Shown: positions 1-9,535 of the stretch, piece after piece
Numbering within the stretch: position 1 is the stretch's first letter
How the letters are laid out: the number at the start of each line of letters is the position of its first letter
DNA from: Ptiloglossa arizonensis
Lineage: Eukaryota; Arthropoda; Insecta; Hymenoptera; Colletidae
Reading direction: 5' to 3'
Length of the DNA stretch: 64,000 bases
Assembly: GCF_051014685.1 (NCBI RefSeq)
Contig: NW_027478389.1
Span: 2,170,001-2,234,000 of the forward strand
Program-made: the position numbers and the translations under genes
The notes under the pieces: generated by a model
Told to the model about the DNA's origin: nothing
Databases searched by the model: none
Seen by the model: only the letters and a program-made list of their open reading frames with translations

Positions 1-208
1 TCAACCATTCCTTAACTTCAAACTCCCATATCTCGCGAACGGATAGACGAACTCGAGAAGTTCCTCTTGCATCTGAAAGTAGAAACTCGCCCGATTACAA
101 CGCTATTTGTATTTTTGCCCCAGGCCATAGTAGTTATTGGTTTCGAGTATCAGTCTTGCGAAATTTTTATGGTTTCTCAACCATTCCTTAACTTCAAACT
201 CCCATATC

Positions 209-233
209 TCGCGAACGGATTGACGAACTCGAG
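209..233 (+). other. CpG-rich box of the monomer (TCGCGA to CTCGAG)
   Basis: Five CpGs fall within 25 bases here, and most main-type monomers keep this arrangement. It includes the palindromes TCGCGA and CTCGAG, so NruI and XhoI should each cut most main-type monomers once. Variant monomers read ctcgagaacgg, ctagcgaaagg or cccgcgaacgg at the first site. No protein-binding role can be read from the sequence. Confidence 0.8.
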
Positions 234-264
234 AAATTCCGGTTGCATCTGAAAGTAGGAACTC

Positions 265-281
265 GCCCGATTACAACGGTA
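265..281 (-). other. CENP-B-box-like 17-mer (7 of 9 core bases)
   Basis: The established CENP-B box core is NTTCGNNNNANNCGGGN. On the minus strand this site has CGGG, the central A, and the CG of TTCG in the correct spacing. The two T positions are A and C, so 7 of 9 core bases match. The same geometry occurs in all monomers reading cccgattacaacgg or cccgattgcaacgg. It is weakened in atgg-type monomers (6 of 9), ctagctcg-type monomers and gccagatta-type monomers. No full 9 of 9 match was seen. Chance similarity is possible, and whether the host has a CENP-B-like protein is unknown. Confidence 0.4.
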
Positions 282-336
282 TGTGTATTTTTGCCCTATG
301 CCATAGTAGTTATTGGTTTCGAGTATCAGACTTGCG

Positions 337-344
337 AAAATTTT
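337..344. other. A/T palindromic tract, site of 176/177 length dimorphism
   Basis: The tract aaaatttt lies between ttgcg and gatggtttc. Monomers with aaaatttt are usually 177 bp and those with aaatttt 176 bp, so one A accounts for most of the length variation. Examples are the 177-353 monomer (aaaatttt) and the one starting at 354 (aaatttt, 176 bp). Confidence 0.85.
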
Positions 345-1940
345 GATGGTTTCTCAAACATTCCTTAACTTCAAACTCCCATATCTCGCGAACGGATTAA
401 CGAACTCGAGAAATTCCGGTTGCATCTGAAAGTAGAAACTCGCCCGATTACAACGGTATGTGTATTTTTGCCTTAGGCCATAGTAGTTATTGGTTTCGAG
501 TATCAGACTTGCGAAATTTTGATGGTTTCTCAACAATTCCTTAACTTCAAACTCCCATATCTCGCGAACGGATTTACTAATTCGAGAAATTCCTGTTGCA
601 TCTGAAAGCAGAAACTCGCCCGATTACAATGGTGTTTGCACTTTTCCGCTAGGCCATTCCAGTTATTGGTTTCGAGTATCAGACTTGCGAAAATTTTGAT
701 GGTTCCACAACCATCTCTTAAGTCCAAACTCCGATATTTCGCGAACGGTTTGACGAATCCGAAAAATTTCTGTTGCATCTGAAATTCGAAACTCGCCCGA
801 TTACAACGGTATGTGTATTTTCCCCCTATGCCATTGTAGTTATTGGTTTCGAGTATCAGACTAGCGAGAATTTTGATGGTTTCTCAACCATTCCTTAACT
901 TCACACTCCCATATCTCGCGAACGGATTGACGAACTCGAGAAATTCCTGTTGCATCTGAAGGTAGAAACTCGTCCGATTACAATGGTATGTGTACTTTTC
1001 CGCTAGCCATTCCTGTTATTGATTTCGAGTATCAGGATTGCGAAAATTTTTATGGTTTCTCAACCATTCCTTTACTTCAAACTCCCATATCTCGCGAACG
1101 GATTGACGAACTCGAGAAATTCCGGTTGCATCTGAAAGTAGGAACTCGCCCGATTACAACGGTATGTGTATTTTTGCCCTATGCCATAGTAGTTATTGGT
1201 TTCGAGTATCAGACTTGCGAAAATTTTGATGGTTACTCAAACATTCCTTAACTTCAAACTCCCATATCTCGCGAACGGATTAACGAACTCGAGAAATTCC
1301 GGTTGCATCTGAAAGTAGAAACTCGCCCGATTACAACGGTATGTGTATTTTTGCCTTAGGCCATAGTAGTTATTGGTTTCGAGTATCAGACTTGCGAAAT
1401 TTTCATGGTTTCTCAACAATTCCTTAACTTCAAACTCCCATATCTCGCGAACGGATTTACTAACTCGAGAAATTCCTGTTGCATCTGAAAGCAGAAACTC
1501 GCCCGATTGCAACGGTATGTGTATTTTTGCCCTAGGCCATAGTAGATATTTGTTTCGAGTATCAGACTTGCGAAATTTTGATGGTTTCTCAACCACTCCT
1601 TAACTTCAAACTCCCATATCTCGATAACGGATTGACGAATTCGAGAAATTCCTCTTGCATCTGAAAGTAGAAACTCGCCCGATTACAAAGCTACTTGTAT
1701 TTTTGCCCCAGGTCATAGTAGTTATTGGTTTCGAGTATCAGACTTGCGAAATTTTGATGGTTTCTCAACCATTCCTTAACTTCAAACTCCCATATCTCGC
1801 GAACGGATTGTCGAACTCGCGAAATGCCTGTTGCATCTGAAAGCAGAAACTCGCCCGATTGCAACGGTATGTGTATTTTTGCCCTAGGCCATAGTTGATA
1901 TTTGTTTCGAGTATCAGACTTGCGAAATTTTGATGGTTTC

Positions 1941-3290
1941 TCAACCACTCCTTAACTTCAAACTCCCATATCTCGAGAACGGATTGACGAATTCGAGAAA
2001 TTGCTCTTGCATCTGAAAGTAGAAACTCGCCCGATTACAATGGTGTGTGCACTTTTCCGCTAGGCCATTCCAGTTATTGGTTTCGAGTATCAGACTTGCG
2101 AAAGTTTTGATGGTTTCACAACCATCTCTTAAGTCCAAACTCCGATATTTCGCGAACGGTTTGACGAATCCGAAAAATTTCTGTTGCATCTGAAATTCGA
2201 AACTCGCCCGATTACAACGGTATGTGTATTTTCCCCCTATGCCATTGTAGTTATTGGTTTCGAGTATCAGACTAGCGAGAATTTTGATGGTTTCTCAACC
2301 ATTCCTTAACTTCACACTCCCATATCTCGCGAACGGATTGACGAACTCCAGATATTCCTGTTGCATCTGAAAGTAGAAACTCGCCCGATTACAAAGCTAC
2401 TTGTATTTTTGCCCCAGGTCATAGTAGTTATTGGTTTCGCGTATCAGACTTGCGAAATTTTGATGGTTTCTCAACCATTCCTTAACTTCAAACTCCCATA
2501 TCTCGCGAACGGATTGACGAACTCGAAAAACTCCGATTGCATCTGAAAGTAAAAACTCGCCCGATTACAATGGAGTGCGTACTTTTCCCCTAGGCCATTC
2601 CTGTTATTGGTTTCGAGTATCAGATTTGCGAAAATTTTGATGGTTTCTCAACCATCTCTTAACTCCAAACTCCGATATTTCGCAAACGGATTGACGAATC
2701 CGAAAAATTTCTGTTGCATCTGATAGTAGAAACCCGCCCGATTACAACGGCATGTGTATTTTTCACCTAAGCCATTGTAGTTATTGGTTTCGAGTATCAG
2801 ACTTGCGAAATTTTGATGGTTTCTCAACCATTCCTTAACTTCAAACTCCTATATCTCGCGAACGGATAAACGAACTCGAGAAATTCCGGTTGCATCTGAA
2901 AGTAGAAACTCGCCCGATTACAACGGTATGTGTGTTTTTGCCCTAGGCCATAGTAGTTATTGGTTTCGAGTATCAGACTTGCGAAATTTTGATGGTTTCT
3001 CAACCATTCCTTAACTTCAAACTCCCATATCTCGCGAACGGATTGTCGAACTCGCGAAATGCCAGTTGCATCTGAAAGCAGAAACTCGCCCGATTACAAC
3101 GGTATGTGCATTTTTGCCCTAGGCCATAGTAGTTATTGGTTTCGAGTATCAGACTTCGGAAAATTTTGATGGTTTCTCAATCATCTCTTAACTCCAAACT
3201 CCGATATTTCGCGAACGGATTGACGAATCCGAAAAATTTCTGTTGCATCTGAAAGTAGAAACTCGCCCGATTACAACGGCATGTGTATTT
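1941..3290 (+). repeat. Segment duplicated 16.4 kb downstream (copy at about 18363-19712)
   Basis: Monomer order and private variants match 18363-19712 at a constant offset of 16422 bp (93 monomers). They include ctcgagaacgg, the caaagctacttg monomer, tcgaaaaactccgattgc, atggagtg and gacttcggaaaa. Small differences exist, for example ctccagatatt here against ctcgagatatt in the other copy. The match ends where this copy reads gccctatgcc and the other reads caactaagccc. Confidence 0.8.
2648..2823 (+). repeat. Exemplar divergent half-monomer subfamily (gatatttcgc type)
   Basis: The first roughly 80 bases differ from the main type in a linked block. It reads ccatctcttaactccaaact, then ccgatatttcgc instead of cccatatctcgc, and gaatccgaaaaatttctg instead of gaactcgagaaattcc, so the CTCGAG site is lost. 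The rest of the monomer is ordinary. Many copies of this type, here ctcgc-less, contain the 8-base palindrome TTCGCGAA, which is broken in this copy (ttcgcaaa). The type recurs singly between main-type monomers, for example from 707, 2118, 3177, 6356, 7946, 30549 and 32667. A version with catctattaagtcc and gctcacggtttg is common in the first 44 kb. Confidence 0.88.
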
Positions 3291-5040
3291 TTGCCCTATG
3301 CCATAGTAGTTATTGGTTTCGAGTATCAGACTTGCGAAAATTTTGATGGTTTCTCAAACATTCCTTAACTTCAAACTCCCATATCTCGCGAACGGATAGA
3401 CGAACTCGAGAAGTTCCTCTTGCATCTGAAAGTAGAAACTCGCCCGATTACAACGCTATTTGTATTTTTGCCCCAGGCCATAGTAGTTATTGGTTTCGAG
3501 TATCAGACTTGCGAAATTTTGATGGTTTCTCAACCATTCCTTAACTTCAAGCTCCCATATCTCGCGAACGGATTGACGAACTCGAGAAATTCCCGTTGCA
3601 TCTGAAGGTAGAAACTCGTCCGATTACAATGGTATGTGTATTTTTGCCCTATGCCATAGTAGTTATTGGTTTCGAGTATCAGACTTGCGAAAATTTTGAT
3701 GGTTTCTCAAACATTCCTTAACTTCAAACTCCCATATCTCGCGAACGGATTAACTAACTCGAGAAATTCCGGTTGCATCTGAAAGTAGAAACTCGCCCGA
3801 TTACAACGGTATGTGTATTTTTGCCTTAGGCCATAGTAGTTATTGGTTTCGAGTATCAGACTTGCGAAATTTTAAATGGTTTCTCAACAATTCCTTAACT
3901 TCAAACTCCCATATCTCGCGAACGGATTGACTAACTCGAGAAATTCCTGTTGCATCTGAAAGCAGAAACTCGCCCGATTGCAACGGTATGTGTATTTTTG
4001 CCCTAGGCCATAGTAGATATTTGTTTCGAGTATCAGACTTGCGAAATTTTGATGGTTTCTCAACCACTCCTTAACTTCAAACTCCCATATCTCGAGAACG
4101 GATTGACGAATTCGAGAAATTCCGGTTGCATCTGAAAGTAGAAACTCGCCCGATTACAACGGTATGTGTATTTCTGCCTTAGGCCATAGTAGTTATTGGT
4201 TTCGAGTATCAGACTTGCGAAATTTTGATGGTTTCTCAACAATTCCTTAACTTCAAACTCCCATATCTCGCGAACGGATTGACTAACTCGAGAAATTCCT
4301 TTTGCATCTGAAAGCAGAAACTCGCCCGATTACAAAGCTACTTGTATTTTTGCCCCAGGTCATAGTAGTTATTGGTTTCGAGTATCAGACTTGCGAAATT
4401 TTGATGGTTTCTCAACCACTCCTTAACTTCAAACTCCCATATCTCGAGAACGGATTGACGAATTCGAGAAATTCCGGTTGCATCTGAAAGTAGAAACTCG
4501 CCCGATTACAATGGTGTGTGTACTCTTCCCCTAGGCCATTCCAGTTATTAGTTTCGAGTATCAGACTTGCGATAGTTTTGATGGTTTCTCAACCATTCCT
4601 TAACTTCAAACTACCATATCTCGCGAACGGAGTGACGAATCCGAAAAATTTCTGTTGCATCTGATATTAGAAACTCGCCCGATTACAACGGTATGTGTAT
4701 TTTCCCCCTAAGCCATTGTAGTTATTGGTTTCGAGTATCAGACTTGCGAAAATTTTTATGGTTTCTCAACCATTCCTTAGCATCAAACTCCCATATCTCG
4801 CGAACGGATTGACGAACTCGAGATATTCCCGTTGCATCCGAAAGTAGAAACTCGCGCGATTACCACCGTATGTGTATTTTTGCCCCAGGCCATAGTAGTT
4901 ATTTGTTTCGTGTATCAGACTTGCGAAATTTTGATGGTTTCTCAACCATTCCTTAACTTCAAACTCCCATATCTCGCGAACGGATTGACGAACTCGAGAA
5001 ATTCCTGTTGCATCTGAAAGTAGAAACTCGCCCGATTACC
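3291..5040 (+). repeat. Mosaic segment containing a relic of the 12-mer HOR
   Basis: Bases about 3640-4640 follow the same monomer order as 29246-30246 (offset 25606-25607 bp). Shared variants include ggattaacta, ggattgacta, the ctcgagaacgg monomer, ccttttgcatctg and gacttgcgatagttttg. One monomer inside (about 4302-4411) carries caaagctacttg instead. At about 3870 the copy reads attttaaatgg, which adds a base relative to the HOR. The end of the segment, with ccgttgcatccgaaag and ctcgcgcgattacc, recurs near 35380 and 42270. Confidence 0.75.
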
Positions 5041-6355
5041 ACCGTATGTGTATTTTTGCCCCAGGCCGTAGTAGTTATTGGTTTCGAGTATCAGACTAGC
5101 GAGAATTTTGATGGATTCTCAACCATTCCTTAGCATCAAACTCCCATATCTAGCGAAAGGACTGACGAACTCGAGAAATTCCGGTTGCATCTGAAAATAG
5201 AAGATCGCCCGATTACAATGGTGTGTGAACTTTTCCCCTAGACCATTCCAGTTCTCAGTTTCGAGTATCAGACTTGCGAAAATTTTGATGGTTTCTCAAC
5301 CATCTATTAAGTCCAAACTCCGATATTTCGCTCACGGTTTGACGAATCCGAAAAATTTCTGTTGCATCTGATATTAGAAACTCGCCCGATTACAACGGTA
5401 TGTGTATTTTCTCCCTAAGCCATTGTAGTTATTGGTTTCGAGTATCAGACTAGCGAAAATTTTGATGGTTTCTCAACCATTCCTTAACTTCACACTCCCA
5501 TATCTCGCGAACGGATTGACGAACTCGAGAAATTCCTCTTGCATCTGAAAGTAGAAACTAGCTCGATTACAATGGTATGTGTACTTTTCCCCTAGGCCAT
5601 TCCAGTTATACGTTTCTGGCAACAGAATTGCGAAAATTTTGATGGTTTCTCAACCATTCCTTAACTTCAGACTCCCATATCTCGCGAACGGATAGACGAA
5701 CTCGAGAAGTTCCTCTTGCATCTGAAAGTAGAAACTCGCCCGATTACAACGCTATTTGTATTTTTGCCCCAGGCCATAGTAGTTATTGGTTTCGAGTATC
5801 AGTCTTGCGAAATTTTGATGGTTTCTCAACCATTCCTTAACTTCAAACTCCCATATCTCGCGAACGGATAGACGAACTCGAGAAGTTCCTCTTGCATCTG
5901 AAAGTAGAAACTCGCCCGATTACAACGCTATTTGTATTTTTGCCCCAGGCCATAGTAGTTATTGGTTTCGAGTATCAGTCTTGCGAAATTTTGATGGTTT
6001 CTCAACCATTCCTTAACTTCAAACTCCCATATCTCGCGAACGGATTGTCGAACTCGCGAAATGCCTGTTGCATCTGAAAGCAGAAACTCGCCCGATTACA
6101 ACGGTATGTGCATTTTTGCCCTAGGCCATAGTAGTTATTGGTTTCGAGTATCAGACTTCGGAAAATTTTGATGGTTTCTCAATCATCTCTTAACTCCAAA
6201 CTCCGATATTTCGCGAACGGATTGACGAATCCGAAAAATTTCTGTTGCATCTGAAAGTAGAAACTCGCCCGATTACAACGGCATGTGTATTTTTCAACTA
6301 AGCCCTTGTAGTTATTAGTTTCGAGTATCAGACTTGCGAAAATTTTGATGGTTTC
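5041..6355 (+). repeat. Segment duplicated at 14401-15720 (offset 9360 bp)
   Basis: The gccgtagtag, gatggattctc, cttagcatcaaactccc and ctagcgaaaggactg markers, then the catctattaagtcc and ctagctcg monomers, appear in identical order at 14401 onward. The copies diverge at about 6361/15721, where this one goes to catctattaagtcc and the other to cattccttatcttc. A 1060-bp (6-mer) repeat step links 5341 with 6401. Confidence 0.8.
5473..5649 (+). repeat. Exemplar ctagctcg / ttatacg / ggcaacag subfamily monomer
   Basis: Three markers travel together in this monomer: cacactccc, aaactagctcgattacaatg and ttatacgtttctggcaacag. The C-to-T change in ctcg removes the CCCG half of the conserved cgcccgatta motif. 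Copies with ggcaacag lie near 5630, 6680, 8270, 9690, 12507, 14990, 16920, 20276, 24690, 30877, 32995, 37070, 40060 and 43770. A sister version with ggcatcag occurs near 14270, 22570, 26455, 36169, 42880, 52423, 54367, 56665, 60385 and 62685. Confidence 0.85.
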
Positions 6356-9300
6356 TCAACCATCTATTAAGTCCAAACTCCGATATTTCGCTCACGGTTT
6401 GACGAATCCGAAAAATTTCTGTTGCATCTGATATTAGAAACTCGCCCGATTACAACGGTATGTGTATTTTCTCCCTAAGCCATTGTAGTTATTGGTTTCG
6501 AGTATCAGACTAGCGAAAATTTTGATGGTTTCTCAACCATTCCTTAACTTCACACTCCCATATCTCGCGAACGGATTGACGAACTCGAGAAATTCCTCTT
6601 GCATCTGAAAGTAGAAACTAGCTCGATTACAATGGTATGTGTACTTTTCCCCTAGGCCATTCCAGTTATACGTTTCTGGCAACAGAATTGCGAAAATTTT
6701 GATGGTTTCTCAACCATTCCTTAACTTCAGACTCCCATATCTCGCGAACGGATAGACGAACTCGAGAAGTTCCTCTTGCATCTGAAAGTAGAAACTCGCC
6801 CGATTACAACGCTATTTGTATTTTTGCCCCAGGCCATAGTAGTTATTGGTTTCGAGTATCAGTCTTGCGAAATTTTGATGGTTTCTCAACCATTCCTTAA
6901 CTTCAAACTCCCATATCTCGCGAACGGATAGACGAACTCGAGAAGTTCCTCTTGCATCTGAAAGTAGGAACTCGCCCGATTACAACGGTATGTGTATTTT
7001 TGCCCTATGCCATAGTAGTTATTGGTTTCGAGTATCAGACTTGCGAAAATTTTGATGGTTTCTCAAACATTCCTTAACTTCAAACTCCCATATCTCGCGA
7101 ACGGATAGACGAACTCGAGAAGTTCCTCTTGCATCTGAAAGTAGAAACTCGCCCGATTACAACGCTATTTGTATTTTTGCCCCAGGCCATAGTAGTTATT
7201 GGTTTCGAGTATCAGACTTGCGAAATTTTGATGGTTTCTCAACCATTCCTTAACTTCAAACTCCCATATCTCGCGAACGGATTGACGAACTCGAGAAATT
7301 CCTGTTGCATCTGAAGGTAGAAACTCGTCCGATTACAATGGTATGTGTACTTTTCCGCTAGCCATTCCTGTTATTGATTTCGAGTATCAGGATTGCGAAA
7401 ATTTTTATGGTTTCTCAACCTTTCCTTAACTTCAAACTCCCATATCTCGCGAACGGATTGACGAACTCGAGAAATTCCGGTTGCATCTGAAAGTAGGAAC
7501 TCGCCCGATTACAACGGTTGTGTGTATTTTTGCCCTAGGCCATAGTAGTTATTGGTTTCGAGTATCAGACTTGCGAAATTTTGATGGTTTCTCAACCATT
7601 CCTTAACTTCAAACTCCCATATCTCGCGAACGGATTGACGAACTCGAGAAATTCCTGTTGCATCTGAAAGTAGAAACTCGCCCGATTACCACCGTATGTG
7701 TATTTTTGCCCCAGGCCGTAGTAGTTATTGGTTTCGAGTATCAGACTAGCGAGAATTTTGATGGATTCTCAACCATTCCTTAGCATCAAACTCCCATATC
7801 TAGCGAAAGGACTGACGAACTCGAGAAATTCCGGTTGCATCTGAAAATAGAAGATCGCCCGATTACAATGGTGTGTGAACTTTTCCCCTAGACCATTCCA
7901 GTTCTCAGTTTCGAGTATCAGACTTGCGAAAATTTTGATGGTTTCTCAACCATCTATTAAGTCCAAACTCCGATATTTCGCTCACGGTTTGACGAATCCG
8001 AAAAATTTCTGTTGCATCTGATATTAGAAACTCGCCCGATTACAACGGTATGTGTATTTTCTCCCTAAGCCATTGTAGTTATTGGTTTCGAGTATCAGAC
8101 TAGCGAAAATTTTGATGGTTTCTCAACCATTCCTTAACTTCACACTCCCATATCTCGCGAACGGATTGACGAACTCGAGAAATTCCTCTTGCATCTGAAA
8201 GTAGAAACTAGCTCGATTACAATGGTATGTGTACTTTTCCCCTAGGCCATTCCAGTTATACGTTTCTGGCAACAGAATTGCGAAAATTTTGATGGTTTCT
8301 CAACCATTCCTTAACTTCAGACTCCCATATCTCGCGAACGGATAGACGAACTCGAGAAGTTCCTCTTGCATCTGAAAGTAGAAACTCGCCCGATTACAAC
8401 GCTATTTGTATTTTTGCCCCAGGCCATAGTAGTTATTGGTTTCGAGTATCAGTCTTGCGAAATTTTGATGGTTTCTCAACCATTCCTTAACTTCAAACTC
8501 CCATATCTCGCGAACGGATAGACGAACTCGAGAAGTTCCTCTTGCATCTGAAAGTAGGAACTCGCCCGATTACAACGGTATGTGTATTTTTGCCCTATGC
8601 CATAGTAGTTATTGGTTTCGAGTATCAGACTTGCGAAAATTTTGATGGTTTCTCAAACATTCCTTAACTTCAAACTCCCATATCTCGCGAACGGATAGAC
8701 GAACTCGAGAAGTTCCTCTTGCATCTGAAAGTAGAAACTCGCCCGATTACAACGCTATTTGTATTTTTGCCCCAGGCCATAGTAGTTATTGGTTTCGAGT
8801 ATCAGACTTGCGAAATTTTGATGGTTTCTCAACCATTCCTTAACTTCAAACTCCCATATCTCGCGAACGGATTGACGAACTCGAGAAATTCCTGTTGCAT
8901 CTGAAGGTAGAAACTCGTCCGATTACAATGGTATGTGTACTTTTCCGCTAGCCATTCCTGTTATTGATTTCGAGTATCAGGATTGCGAAAATTTTTATGG
9001 TTTCTCAACCATTCCTTAACTTCAAACTCCCATATCTCGCGAACGGATTGACGAACTCGAGAAATTCCGGTTGCATCTGAAAGTAGGAACTCGCCCGATT
9101 ACAACGGTGTGTGTATTTTTGCCCTATGCCATAGTAGTTATTGGTTTCGAGTATCAGACTTGCGAAAATTTTGATGGTTTCTCAAACATTCCTTAACTTC
9201 AAACTCCCTTATCTCGCGAACGGATTAAGGAACTCGAGAAATTCCGGTTGCATCTGAAAGCAGAAACTCGCCCGATTGCAACGGTATGTGTATTTTTGCC

Positions 9301-9535
9301 CTAGGCCGTAGTAGTTATTGGTTTCGAGTATCAGACTAGCGAGAATTTTGATGGTTTCTCAACCATTCCTTAGCATCAAACTCCCATATCTAGCGAAAGG
9401 ACTGACGAACTCGAGAAATTCCGGTTGCATCTGAAAATAGAAGCTCGCCCGATTACAATGGTGTGTGAACTTTTCCCCTAGACCGTTCCAGTTCTCAGTT
9501 TCGAGTATCAGACTTGCGAAAATTTTGATGGTTTC
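6356..9535 (+). repeat. Two tandem 9-mer higher-order units of 1590 bp
   Basis: Units start at 6356 and 7946, and a third starts at 9536 but soon diverges. Each begins with a catctattaagtcc divergent monomer. A ctccctaagcc monomer, a ctagctcg monomer, two gaagttcctcttgc monomers and the gtaggaactcg monomer follow. The units agree closely through about 7510/9100. They then take different monomers before rejoining at the ccgtagtag and cttagcatc monomers. A one-base insertion (acggttgtgtg) sits near 7517. Confidence 0.8.

Larger units (their letters stand above)
177..353 (+). repeat. Exemplar main-type monomer, 177 bp
   Basis: A near-consensus copy that can serve as the reference unit. In order it carries: ccattccttaacttcaaact; a CpG-rich box at 209-233 with a TCGCGA hexamer (209-214) and a CTCGAG hexamer (228-233); a strongly conserved stretch ttgcatctgaaagtag leading into cgcccgattacaacgg (to 279); a variable T-rich stretch followed by the cctatgccatagtag variant; ttcgagtatcagacttgcg; and the palindromic A/T tract aaaatttt (337-344). 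The ttgcatctgaaag to cccgatta segment varies least across the window. Confidence 0.93.
1..1940 (+). repeat. Array segment with 883-bp (5-mer) internal duplication
   Basis: Bases about 177-620 match about 1060-1503 at an offset of 883 bp, including the gtaggaactcg monomer, the ggattaacg monomer and the ggatttacta monomer in the same order. After about 620 the first copy switches to a tgcacttttccgctagg monomer that matches about 2031 onward (offset 1411 bp). The segment is otherwise main-type monomers. Confidence 0.8.

Noticed and set aside
209..233. Promoter or origin function for the CpG-rich box and palindromes
   Set aside because: Palindromic hexamers and CpGs in a repeat are not evidence of a promoter or an origin; no further elements are visible.
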